Of a DNA stretch of 64,000 nt, positions 1-9,276 are shown one piece after another (position 1 is the first letter of the stretch; every line of letters starts with the position of its first letter). The stretch is from Sporothrix humicola (Eukaryota; Ascomycota; Sordariomycetes; Ophiostomatales; Ophiostomataceae): the NCBI GenBank assembly GCA_021396245.1, contig WNYE01000001.1, positions 124,001 to 188,000 of the forward strand, read 5' to 3'. The notes under the pieces were generated by a model. That model had not been told where the DNA came from and did not search any database. It was given only the letters and a program-made list of their open reading frames with translations. The translations under genes and the position numbers were made by a program.

Positions 1-389
1 TCTTTTCCGTTTCCACCGTGAATACGGCTACCGTTAACTTTACCGCCCCCTTTTACCATATATACCGCGCCTTTGGCGGCGTGATGACATAAAAATCACT
101 TAAAATCTCGTTTATTCACACAGCCTCTGCCGAGACGGTGGATCTACACAGCTAATGAGTCAAGGTTAAAGGTTAAAGGTTTATATAAAAGTTAAAGAAA
201 GAGTTGGATTGAATGTTAAAGGTGAGGTCAAAGGTACCGTTGAGGTTAAATGTTGGAGCTCTTTTTTTCATTTCTTTTTTGTCTTTTTTGTTTCTTTTTG
301 TTTTGTGATTGTTTACTGGTAAATAGTGGTTTAAACAGTGTTGTACTAAATTTTAACCGCACCGCTGTAACTTATGCCCAAAGCGGGGT
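1..389. other. Intergenic 3' flank with GGTTAAA repeats
   Basis: No gene is seen. Two perfect tandem GGTTAAA units lie at 164-177, followed by decayed copies to about 250, then a T-rich stretch at about 262-305. It is the downstream flank of the minus-strand gene that ends at 390. Confidence 0.6.
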
Positions 390-2342
390 TTACAGGGCGT
401 TTGTTGGAGTTTGGTAAAAAGGGCGGTAAAATGGTCGCTGCCCGTGGATAACGTCAGGTGATTGCGGACCTCTCAGGCCCAGTGAGCTAGAATCAAGAAT
501 CGAATCGGCAACTGATCCTGGGCCGGGCATGGCCCTTGTCGATGGGACACTGACAGAGAAAGATGTCCACCTCTCTCCCGAGGTCATGTCACTGACCGTC
601 ATCTGATCCCACGTGCTTTCCTGAAGCATGATTGCCTCTCGTCGAGTTGTCTCTGGTTGAGCTGCCAACACCCTGTTTGTATCTACCAAGTCCACCTCAG
701 ACTGATGAACAAGTGTACCAAGGGCGTCCAGCTCTTGGAGGACAGCGTCGTCATTTTCTTTCAGGCCGGGAGGAAATCTCGACTCCGAGTCACGAATGGG
801 GAACACCATATTCTTTCGGTCCAGCTGTAAACACTCTTTTGCGGTGTATCTCTTGCTCGGATCGATCCGCACCATACGCGCTACCATTTTCATCATATCG
901 TCCTCGGCAAAAATGGCACTCCAGTGGCCTATGATCTTAGCAACAAGAGGCCGCCAAGAGTTGAGAGCGCTGGCATGGACATCGTCCCGAGAATTTTGCC
1001 AGATCCAGTCGTAAATGATAATCCCGGCAGACCAAATGTCGACGGCTGTAGTGTAAGGGGCTTTCTCTCGCGCATCCTTTTTGTTCTGTGTTTCGTCGAC
1101 GAACGGCAGCTCCGGGGCAATGTAGGCGAACCGGCGGTCGCCACTATTGAGAGGAGGCATGGTCGGCGAGACATAGGCAGCGGTTGCCCAGCCTGTCACG
1201 ACAATCTTGAATGGTGTGAACGACTCGACAAAAATGTTGCCGGGGTGTAGGTTGCGGTGGACAATGTTGTTGCCGTGGAGAAAGTCGAGGGCTTCGAGCA
1301 ATTGCCAGCAAGCCATCTGGGCCTGGTCGGGCTCAAGCTTCATCTTGTCGACACTGCCAGCGTCGTAGTACGGCGCGACGAGGCACGGATCCGGGCCGGA
1401 CTGAAAGTAAAGGAGCGGCATCATGTGGTCGTGTTTGTGCTTCTTGCTCATGCGGATTTCGTGGTTCAGGCGGCCTTTTTGTTTCCGTAGCTGACCTTGC
1501 TTCCAGGATTTCGAGCCCTCCAGGCCGTCAACGCCCGACTCAAACTTGTAGATGCCAGCTGCGCCCGTCTGCAAGTCGATCCAGATTTCCGTCTTGTGCA
1601 TCGGCCCTTTGGCCAACTGCTTTCTGTACAGAAAGCTGCTCTTGTTCTTGTTGTTGTGTGTGCTGCTGCCTCCTTGCTGGATCGCCAAGTTGCGTGTGTC
1701 CGCTGCCGGCACTCTGTTCTTGAAGACCAGCTGGCCGAGCCACCAGTTTAGGTTGTCGGCATATGTCCTGGTGTGCCCCAGTCCGTGCTGCGTGTTATGG
1801 TTTGGAAACTCGACATGGCACCAGGTCGTGCCGTCGGCGAGCAGGATTTCCACTCGGCCCCAATACTGGGCGTGTTGTGGCGCCAGGGCGATGAGTATGG
1901 GCTTCTTGACTGGCGGATAAAACAAATTCCCATAGGCACTGGGATCAAATATGTCATGGAATGTCAACGGACGATCCAAATCCAGCAAGCGGACCCTGAG
2001 CTCTGTATCCGTCGACCGTTGAAACTGGACGCGAAAGTCGGTCGTCAATGCAATTTCAAAGTGACCAACCCGCGTGTCTGTCGGATCACCAACGACAACA
2101 TCGGCCGTCAGCGGTGTCCGGCCAAACGACCACCCTGTCATGCTGCGTCGAATTGGATTGTCGACGCCGTTGGCTTGTCCCTTTCCGCCCCCCTTGAGAC
2201 GGATCTCGATGCGTCTTTGCTCGGCATTGTAGTAACCCTTGTTGTGCTCATTCTGCATTGCAGCAGCACATTCTGGAGCTCTAGGATAGATATAGGCAAA
2301 GACATCTAGGTCTATAGTTGACGCAATATCTGCTGAATCCAT
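390..2342 (-). CDS. FHA-like protein with degenerate kinase domain (predicted pseudokinase)
   Basis: Single exon, 650 residues from the first ATG. The frame is open further upstream, but only from a TTG. Residues about 70-120 look like an FHA phosphothreonine-binding fold (SFGR at 72-75). Residues about 245-515 have a protein-kinase layout: a possible beta-3 Lys266, helix-C Glu295, HRNLHPGN at 362-369, APE at 409-411 and DIW at 435-437. The catalytic Asp of HRD is Asn364, and the DFG motif is replaced by TGW (383-385), so both catalytic aspartates are missing. The FHA-plus-kinase order resembles checkpoint kinases such as Cds1/Rad53, but loss of catalysis argues for a scaffold or phosphopeptide reader. 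The C-terminal ~135 residues are low-complexity. Kinase-fold assignment is firm; FHA assignment is moderate; function is inference. An AG microsatellite lies in its presumed 5' leader. Confidence 0.75.
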   Translation of the reverse strand: MDSADIASTIDLDVFAYIYPRAPECAAAMQNEHNKGYYNAEQRRIEIRLKGGGKGQANGVDNPIRRSMTGWSFGRTPLTADVVVGDPTDTRVGHFEIALTTDFRVQFQRSTDTELRVRLLDLDRPLTFHDIFDPSAYGNLFYPPVKKPILIALAPQHAQYWGRVEILLADGTTWCHVEFPNHNTQHGLGHTRTYADNLNWWLGQLVFKNRVPAADTRNLAIQQGGSSTHNNKNKSSFLYRKQLAKGPMHKTEIWIDLQTGAAGIYKFESGVDGLEGSKSWKQGQLRKQKGRLNHEIRMSKKHKHDHMMPLLYFQSGPDPCLVAPYYDAGSVDKMKLEPDQAQMACWQLLEALDFLHGNNIVHRNLHPGNIFVESFTPFKIVVTGWATAAYVSPTMPPLNSGDRRFAYIAPELPFVDETQNKKDAREKAPYTTAVDIWSAGIIIYDWIWQNSRDDVHASALNSWRPLVAKIIGHWSAIFAEDDMMKMVARMVRIDPSKRYTAKECLQLDRKNMVFPIRDSESRFPPGLKENDDAVLQELDALGTLVHQSEVDLVDTNRVLAAQPETTRREAIMLQESTWDQMTVSDMTSGERWTSFSVSVPSTRAMPGPGSVADSILDSSSLGLRGPQSPDVIHGQRPFYRPFYQTPTNAL

Positions 2343-2410
2343 TTTGAATGTCGTCGAAATTTGTAGAGGATTCGCAGTGGGGTTATTGGAATATGAAGAA
2401 GACAATAGGA

Positions 2411-2455
<45 letters not shown>

Positions 2456-2966
2456 TGGATTAAAATTTTGTGTTTCTTTTATTTCTGGGGGATGCACGCC
2501 TGAGGCTCAAGAAATGCACTTTTGTCTGTCAACGAATGATAATGCTGGGCGAAAACAAAACAATACAACCCACATCGCCTAACAAAACAATGCCCAAACC
2601 ATACTAGTAGTCTTTTTGTAGGCGCCTGCAAAAACCGCTGCATGTAATTGCATAGGAGCACACTTGGCCACTCGTTGGGCCGCACACGATATCTTGACCA
2701 CACAAAAGTGCAGTAATGGTTGGACAGGAGTCTTCGAGGCGCCCGGTGCCTAGAATGCAGGAAAATGCAGCCCGCAAGCCACCGCACGGTAAACAAGGTG
2801 TCCCCAACAAATACGCGTATATCGTTATGGGTTTCTCACGCGGTGGATAAATTTTAAAAAGGTGTATATTGTGTCTATAATTTACTGTAAGAACAAGAAG
2901 AACAAGGAAATATTTTGTGCTCTCCATCATCATTATCACCACAATCCATAAACTCTCCACGCTCCA
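2343..2966. other. Intergenic spacer between two minus-strand genes
   Basis: No gene is seen. It holds the 5' leader of the FHA-pseudokinase gene (with the AG microsatellite) and the 3' end of the MFS gene. Confidence 0.5.
2417..2453. repeat. (AG)n microsatellite, about 18 units
   Basis: An uninterrupted run of about 18.5 AG dinucleotides, 75 bases upstream of the ATG at 2342. It reads as CT on the sense strand of the FHA-pseudokinase gene, so it is probably a 5' UTR or promoter CT tract and likely to vary in length between strains. Confidence 0.95.
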
Positions 2967-4898
2967 CTAAACCTCCGACTGCACGGTATCGAGGCGCGCA
3001 GCCAGGTCGTTGTGCGCAATCGTCTCCGAGTCGCGGTCGTCGTCGAGGCTGTGCGCGCGGCTGTGGACGCGGCTTTGGGCCCGGCTCTGCTGGAGGCTCT
3101 GGGCGCGGCTGGCGTGAATGGAGGCGACGTCGCGGCTGTACTGGTAGGACGAGGTGCGGGAGCCGGGGCCGAGGGTTGGGCGGCGGGGGTAGGCCGGCAT
3201 GCCCGAGACGCCGCCGGCATAGGAGAGGCGGCGGACGCGGGAGCCCTGGGAGGCGTGGGAGGCGGTGTGCGACAGCGAGTAGGTGCGCTCTCTCTCCTGG
3301 GTTTCCTTGGCGAGCGTCTGGGCAAAGGACGAGCGCTGGCGGAGCTGGGGGCCGAACCAGTAGACAAAGTAGACGCCGATCACCAACAAGAAGGAGATCG
3401 AGAAGAGGATGAAAGACGCGTTCATCAGCGGCTTGTTGTTGGCGCCGCGGATGTTCATGTAGAAGGGAAGAGCACCGTTGGTCAGGGCACCAGCGAGGAA
3501 ATCACGAGCGAAGCCGTTGCCGCCGGTAGCCGATGCCGAGTAAGGACCGTAGGCACAGATCATGTAGTCGATGGTGGCCATGTAGATGGCATAGTTGGCG
3601 ATACCGATAATGCCCGAGGCGAACATGCTGCCGACCCAGTGGACAGGCGGACCGTTGCAAGTGAGCGCAAAAATCAAAAGACCAATCGGCAGGCACGGCG
3701 CCGTAAACAGCAGCCACCACAGCCGGCTCTCGTACTGGGCGTGCTCGTCGTTGGGGTGCTCGGCGCGCTGCTTGCGGTTGCGCTGGATGGCCGGGATAAA
3801 GCTGGCGTGGGCAATCAGATAGCCGATGCCGATGGGAATGAAAGCCAGACCCAGCTGCCAGGCGTTAAAGTTCCACTGGGCATACACCAGCGAGAACGAC
3901 TGGATCTGCATGAAGATGAGGGCGTCCGAGAAGCCGGAAAGCAGAGACAGCGATAGCACGATCGGCTCCGTGACAAACATGCGGAAGGGCCGGATCCACG
4001 TGTGCCAGATCTCGTGTGCGTTCATGCGCTTCCAGATGGGCGCAATCTCGTTGGGGCCATAGTAGACATTGGGCGCGTCCGGGTTGGCCTTTTCGCCCGT
4101 CTGCTTCTCGATGGCCTTTCTCTGCTTCTTGGCCACCTTGTCGAGGCAGACGGTCGTGCGCGTCTCGGGCACCGTGAAAAAGTGCAGCAGCTGCACGAAG
4201 CCGCCAAAGATGAGCTGGATCCAGATGCACCAGCGCCAGTGCAGGTTGTACTCGACGAAGCCGCCGACAATGGGGCCCAGAATACTGCCACCCACCGACG
4301 ACAGCACAATGTACGCCACCGCATACTGCTGGTTGTCCGCGTCAAACATGTCGGCAATCATGCCCAGCGTGACACTGCCGCCGGCAGACGAGAGACCGCC
4401 GAGACACCGACCGACGAGCAGGGCCGCAAAATTCGGGGCCAGCGCCACCAGCACACACCACACGTTGACCAAAAACAGCGACGACTGCATGATGGGGCGC
4501 CGGCCGAACTCTTCCGACCACGGCGCCCACAGCTCACAGCCAAAGGCATACAAGACCAAAAACAGAGTGGCACCCAGGCGCGCCACCTGCGTCGACACGC
4601 CGTACTCGTCTGCAATTCCGTCGATTGCGTTGCTGTACAGCGACGTATTAAAGTTCATCGACGTCTGCACCAGGAAAATCACCGTCAGCACCCACCACTT
4701 CTTCCACGACGGCCACGCAAACGGCAGGTCGTCCTCGGCCATTTCCACCGTCAGCTCCTTCTTCTCGCCGGGGACGGCGGGCGGGTCGACTGGGACGCCA
4801 TAGTCGTTGACGCCGGTGTTGTGGTTGACCCCGTTGTTGAGGGGAGGACGCCCGTTGGCGACGGCGTCTCCCTCGATGTCCGACGGTTTTTCAGACAT
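2967..4898 (-). CDS. MFS transporter, DHA1 (drug/polyamine:H+ antiporter) type
   Basis: Single exon, 643 residues, starting at the ATG at 4898; further upstream the frame opens only at a TTG. After a hydrophilic ~60-residue N-terminus come 12 predicted membrane helices. Family marks are motif A (EEFGRRP, about 129-135), the antiporter motif C region (GPIVGG, 208-213) and PETR (244-247) before the central loop. This pattern is typical of fungal plasma-membrane DHA1 exporters for polyamines or drugs; the substrate cannot be told from sequence. The C-terminal ~115 residues are cytosolic, Ser/Arg-rich and contain short RAQS/RAHS repeats, which may be phosphorylation or sorting sites. It lies head to head with the dynamin-like gene, 2 kb away. 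Confidence 0.88.
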   Translation of the reverse strand: MSEKPSDIEGDAVANGRPPLNNGVNHNTGVNDYGVPVDPPAVPGEKKELTVEMAEDDLPFAWPSWKKWWVLTVIFLVQTSMNFNTSLYSNAIDGIADEYGVSTQVARLGATLFLVLYAFGCELWAPWSEEFGRRPIMQSSLFLVNVWCVLVALAPNFAALLVGRCLGGLSSAGGSVTLGMIADMFDADNQQYAVAYIVLSSVGGSILGPIVGGFVEYNLHWRWCIWIQLIFGGFVQLLHFFTVPETRTTVCLDKVAKKQRKAIEKQTGEKANPDAPNVYYGPNEIAPIWKRMNAHEIWHTWIRPFRMFVTEPIVLSLSLLSGFSDALIFMQIQSFSLVYAQWNFNAWQLGLAFIPIGIGYLIAHASFIPAIQRNRKQRAEHPNDEHAQYESRLWWLLFTAPCLPIGLLIFALTCNGPPVHWVGSMFASGIIGIANYAIYMATIDYMICAYGPYSASATGGNGFARDFLAGALTNGALPFYMNIRGANNKPLMNASFILFSISFLLVIGVYFVYWFGPQLRQRSSFAQTLAKETQERERTYSLSHTASHASQGSRVRRLSYAGGVSGMPAYPRRPTLGPGSRTSSYQYSRDVASIHASRAQSLQQSRAQSRVHSRAHSLDDDRDSETIAHNDLAARLDTVQSEV

Positions 4899-6897
4899 GG
4901 CGGAGGTGTTGTTGTGGTGTTCAGGAGGTCGATACAAAATACTGGGGATTTATTGCAGGGACAGTAGAATTTTACAAATAAAAGGGGGGACGTCCCCTTT
5001 TAAAAGACCGGAGCAACCACCTGCCAAAGAATAAAAACAAAGACAAATATACTAAGCAAAAAAAAAAAGTTTACCCTTTGTGTTTTTGTGTGGATTGTCC
5101 GTGGACTGTGTATTTTTGTGTCTATTATGTGACGTCACGACAAATACTGTGGAACTCTGCAGGAAGGAACTGCCGTCTCGGGCGATAGAGCAGCCTGCAA
5201 AAAGTATTCGGTGCGACTCTTATGGGGCCCTGGAGCACAAAAACACAAAATCTCACGGAGCGGAGCTTCCTGGCACGGAGTAGTCAGATCTACAGAGGAA
5301 AAGTACCATAGTGTGGGCCTGAGTAAGGACTTTGAGACATCAAGGCCGCGTGATGTGCAGACTAGACAGAGTAGCTCGTAGTGCAAATGCCAGTGGCGAT
5401 TATGGGCAAGCCCGAAAAACAAAAGGAGTACACACAAATTTGCATACACACTCACAAAATCCATTGTTCTTCGTCTGAGACTTTCAGTGCATCGTCCCCG
5501 GCCCGTTCCTAATGGAACATCCAAACTTTCCCTGCCTCGGTTGTGTTTGTGTGCGTGTGTTTGTGTGTATCTGGGGATGTGTTGGGGAGGAAGAGCGGAC
5601 AGAATGGCAAAATGTATCTGGCTAACGTGGCAAATGCTCGCTGGAATGGCGGCCATGGTGATGGCAGATCTCGACCTTTCGGGCCATTCTAGAACCTGAT
5701 TGTTTGCGGCAGTGGAGCACACAAAATTACGATGGAGGGTCGTTGGAAAATAACAAGAAAAAAGTAAACGAAAAGAGGAGAATTGGAGAACCGCACTACT
5801 GAAAACAAGAAACTGATCGACGGAGAATTTTACGCCGCTTATCGCTATAGCCTGCCATCCACGATCGATAGAGGTCGTCACAGCTTTCAAACTTTTCTTG
5901 TCGTCCCGTCACCGTAATTTTCGCCATTCTGGATGGTGATGGTGCCAAATATGTGAAGCACAGAAACATTTCAATCGCACACAGTTCTGACACGACGAAC
6001 CGATGCTTCGATGTTGTCGCCGGTCGCACCTGCCGTGAAGCGAGATCAAGCAACTAGTGCAGGTGGGCGGTAACTGCCGGTGCCAAGGCCCCGTGTAAGT
6101 ACCTGTAAATTCGCCGAAAACAGAAAGAGAAAAAAAGGAAGGTCCAGCCAAGCAGCCAAGCAGCCAAGACAAGCAGATCAACGACGACTCTTAAAATATT
6201 GTTGCATTAAACGATGAATATTGAATAATGCGGGCATAACATCGACTTATATGTTTTGTTCCCATGTCTTCGTTTTCTTTTCCGGTCGACGACATGGTGA
6301 GATTTCGTGATATTTAGCGGCAGTTCCTCATTTATGATGATGTCATTGTGCTCTGGGTGCAGTGAATTTGTGCAGCGACTTGAAAATTCACGATCAACTG
6401 CTCGACTTTCTGTAGCAAGATACAATGCAACGGTTAGACAGTGAATGCCCATAAACCGACGCACAGAGTGATTGGTCATAATAATGGTAAGACTAGATAA
6501 AAGAAGATGATGAGAAGAGTAACATGAACTGGAAGAAAGGGATTTTTGTTTAAAAAAAAAAAACACATCTTTCAAAATCCTTTCAAGAAATTTACTGAAA
6601 ATTAGACAATAGAGTGTTACTTTGGGAAATTGCAAAAATAAACACTGCCAAATCATAACCTTTTTATATCAAATTTTTTGGTCGATTTGCAATGCGTTTC
6701 GTGGAGAGTTCCTTCCCTTTTTGTGTTGTGATTTCGTCTTTGTCCCTCCACTGATTAGTCATCACCTTCCTTCGCTTCACGGCCCTTCCTGGCCAACCAG
6801 AGCCCGCCTAGCCTTGCTACTTGCCCAACTCGGCCAGTGCACTTTGCGTTCACTTTGTTTTGTTTACAAAACAAACACACGCACAGAATCGACCTTT
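4899..6897. other. Divergent intergenic region
   Basis: About 2 kb between the start codons of the MFS transporter (-) and the dynamin-like gene (+). Long frames are present, for example 5135-5890 on the minus strand, but their products are Cys/Leu/Ser-rich with no recognisable domain. I see no gene. It presumably carries both promoters. Confidence 0.5.
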
Positions 6898-9276
6898 ATG
6901 GCGCGACACAAGAAGCGCTCAACGACCGCCACGATGATCACCGTCGAGCTCCAGTCTCAGGGCCATCGGGACCTGCTCGATGCCATCGACAAGCTCCGCT
7001 CCCAGGGCCTCAGCGGCATGGTCAATCTGCCGCAAATCATTGTCTGTGGTGACCAAAAAGCCGGCAAAAGCTCGGTCCTTGGAGGCTTGTCTCGCGTGCC
7101 GTTCCCGACCAAAGACACGCTGTGCACACGGTTTGCCACCGAGCTCATTCTTCGACGGACTTGCGACTCTCAAACCAAGTTCAAAGCGACTGTCATCCGT
7201 GCCGGCAAAGACGTCACCGACGACGATGTCCTTTTTACTTCGGAAGAGTGGAAGGCGGACAGCGAGATTGATGTTTCGCTGATGGAGGACATCATGGAGA
7301 AGGCCAGGGCCCGCATGGGGTTTTAGTCGGACACCCGCAGTGCCACCAACTTCTCCCAGGATGTTCTCCGCATCGAGCTGTCCGGCCCAGACCAGCCCCA
7401 TTTGACCCTCGTCGACCTGCCCGGCCTCTTTGCTGCGGCCAACAAGGACCAGTCCGACGACGACGCCGAAATGGTCCGCAATTTGGTGCTCCACTACATG
7501 CAGCAGGAGGGAAGCATCATTTTGGCTGTCGTTTCTGCCAAGAGCGACTTTGCTTTACAGAGCGTCACGAAATACACGCGCAAATACGACCCACACGGGC
7601 GTCGCACGCTGGGCCTCATCACCAAGCCCGATACACTCCCACCCGGATCGGAGAGCGAGGAACAATATGTCCAGCTGGCGCGCAACGAAGACGTTAAGCT
7701 CGCCCTGGGGTGGCACGTTTTGCGGAACCAGGGCTTTGACGAGCAGAAAGAAGGAAAAACGTTTCAAGACCGCGACGACGCCGAGGCCGCATTCTTCAAG
7801 CCTTCGGGGGTGTGGGCCAAATCGCTGCCAGCTACGCAGATTGGTGTTGCCGCACTTCGTGTCCGGCTGAGCTCCGTGCTCAAGGACCATATCCTGTCCG
7901 ACTTGCCCCGCCTTGTCAATGACGTTGAGACCTCGATCACCGATTGCCAGCGCCGTCTCAAATTACTGGGTGCGGACTCGCCTCGCAGCAGCCTGCCACA
8001 GCAACGCCAATATCTTATCGACTTGGCACACAAGTTTACCAACCTTGTGCAGGCTGCCATCGATGGCAACTACTACCACGATGCGTCGTTCTTTGGCATT
8101 GAGGGCGGAAAGGAAAATTATCGCCCGCGACTACGGGCTGCCGTGCAAATCCATCTTGCCGAGTTTTCTCGGAGAATGCTGCTGTGGGGCAATACGTGGA
8201 AGGTTGTGGAGGAGACAGATGTCGTGGCGGTTGATATGGAAGCGGAGAGAAAGAAGAGAAGCGTTGCAAAACGCGGGGGTTCTTGGGATGTACTTGAAAA
8301 CGACATGGGTAAGGATGGCGTCTTCAGTTCGCCAGTCAAGATCTCGCGCGAGCAGTACATGCAGAATGTGGCGAATCGGATGAGATATAGCAGAGGCTGC
8401 GAGCTTCCTGGCACGTTCAACCCTACGATCCTGGCGTCCCTTTTCCAGGAACAATGCCAGCCTTGGGTCAAGCGGGCACGGTGGTATACACTGCAGCTTG
8501 TTGAACTGTCAGAGCTGGTGGTCAAGTCCATGCTTCATCATGCTGTTTTCGGCCGTCCTCTGAGAGGGCTATTTGGAGATGACGAAGATGGCACTGACAG
8601 CGACAGTGAATCTGACGGCGACGGCGACTCCGACAACGACGATGCCGGCGAGAACGAGAACAAGAACACGATGGACAGGATCTACACGAAAATTATCCTG
8701 CCGGCCATCGGTAAGCAGGCCACCCAGCTCAAGACCAGAGTCGACGAGCTTCTCGAGCCGCACACATCGGGCCATCCCATTACCTACAACCACTACCTCA
8801 CCGAAAACGTTCAGAATGTCCAGAAAGAACGCCAACTCAAAGCCGCCAAAACCTTGGCTGGCAAATACTTTGGCGGAGTGACGAGCGGCTGGTTCGAGAA
8901 ACGAAAGGACCAAAGCTTTAGTCTGAACGTGTCTGGTTTTGTGGAGGCCGTCGTCGGCCAGAACGAGCCCGACATGGAAAAGGTCGCCTGCAACACCGCC
9001 ACGGACTACATGGAGGCCTACTACAAGGTTGCCCTCAAGAAATTCATCGACGACTTTAGCGTCTTGGCCATTGAGCAGTGCCTCGTCCAGAAACTTCCTT
9101 TGCTCTTCACGCCGAGCACCGTCGGCGGTCTCAGCGATGACGAGATCCGGGATCTGGCTGCCGAAAGGCCAGAAACGGTTGAGGCGCGCGAGGCCGAGCA
9201 GGAGAAGCTAGCTGCTCTTCAAAAGGGGCTGCAGGAGTTGAAGAAGCTGGGAAAGATTGGCACCTTGTCGGTGTAA
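6898..9276 (+). CDS. Dynamin-like GTPase interrupted by one in-frame TAG
   Basis: One frame of 792 codons runs from the ATG at 6898 to the TAA at 9274, broken only by a TAG at 7324-7326 (codon 143). The GTPase elements flank the stop: P-loop GDQKAGKSS (51-59) before it; DLPG (172-175) and TKPD (242-245) after it. A middle/stalk region and a C-terminal GTPase-effector-like helix (about 690-760) follow. This is the Mx/dynamin-related architecture common in filamentous fungi, whose members act as membrane-remodelling or antiviral-like GTPases; the specific role is unknown. An Asp/Glu-rich insert (about 561-591) interrupts the stalk. The part after the stop has no early ATG (first is at 7471, past DLPG), so it is not a separate gene. 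Possible explanations are a recent nonsense mutation, a polymorphism, a base-call error or readthrough. An intron ending at the TTTTAG would delete family-like helix residues and lacks a good donor. Confidence 0.85.

Noticed and set aside
164..250. GGTTAAA repeats as a telomere
   Set aside because: Only two perfect units, not the TTAGGG type, and genes continue normally to the right.
4002..4967. 321-codon frame antisense to the MFS transporter
   Set aside because: Shadow of a 12-helix transporter; no domain.
5135..5890. 251-codon minus-strand frame between MFS and dynamin
   Set aside because: No domain, no membrane topology, irregular composition and no splice context; treated as chance.
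7270..7326. Short intron ending at TTTTAG to remove the stop in the dynamin-like gene
   Set aside because: A phase-0 GTTTCG donor would give a ~54-nt intron, but that donor is poor and the removed residues resemble the conserved helix before the FSQDVLRIEL segment.
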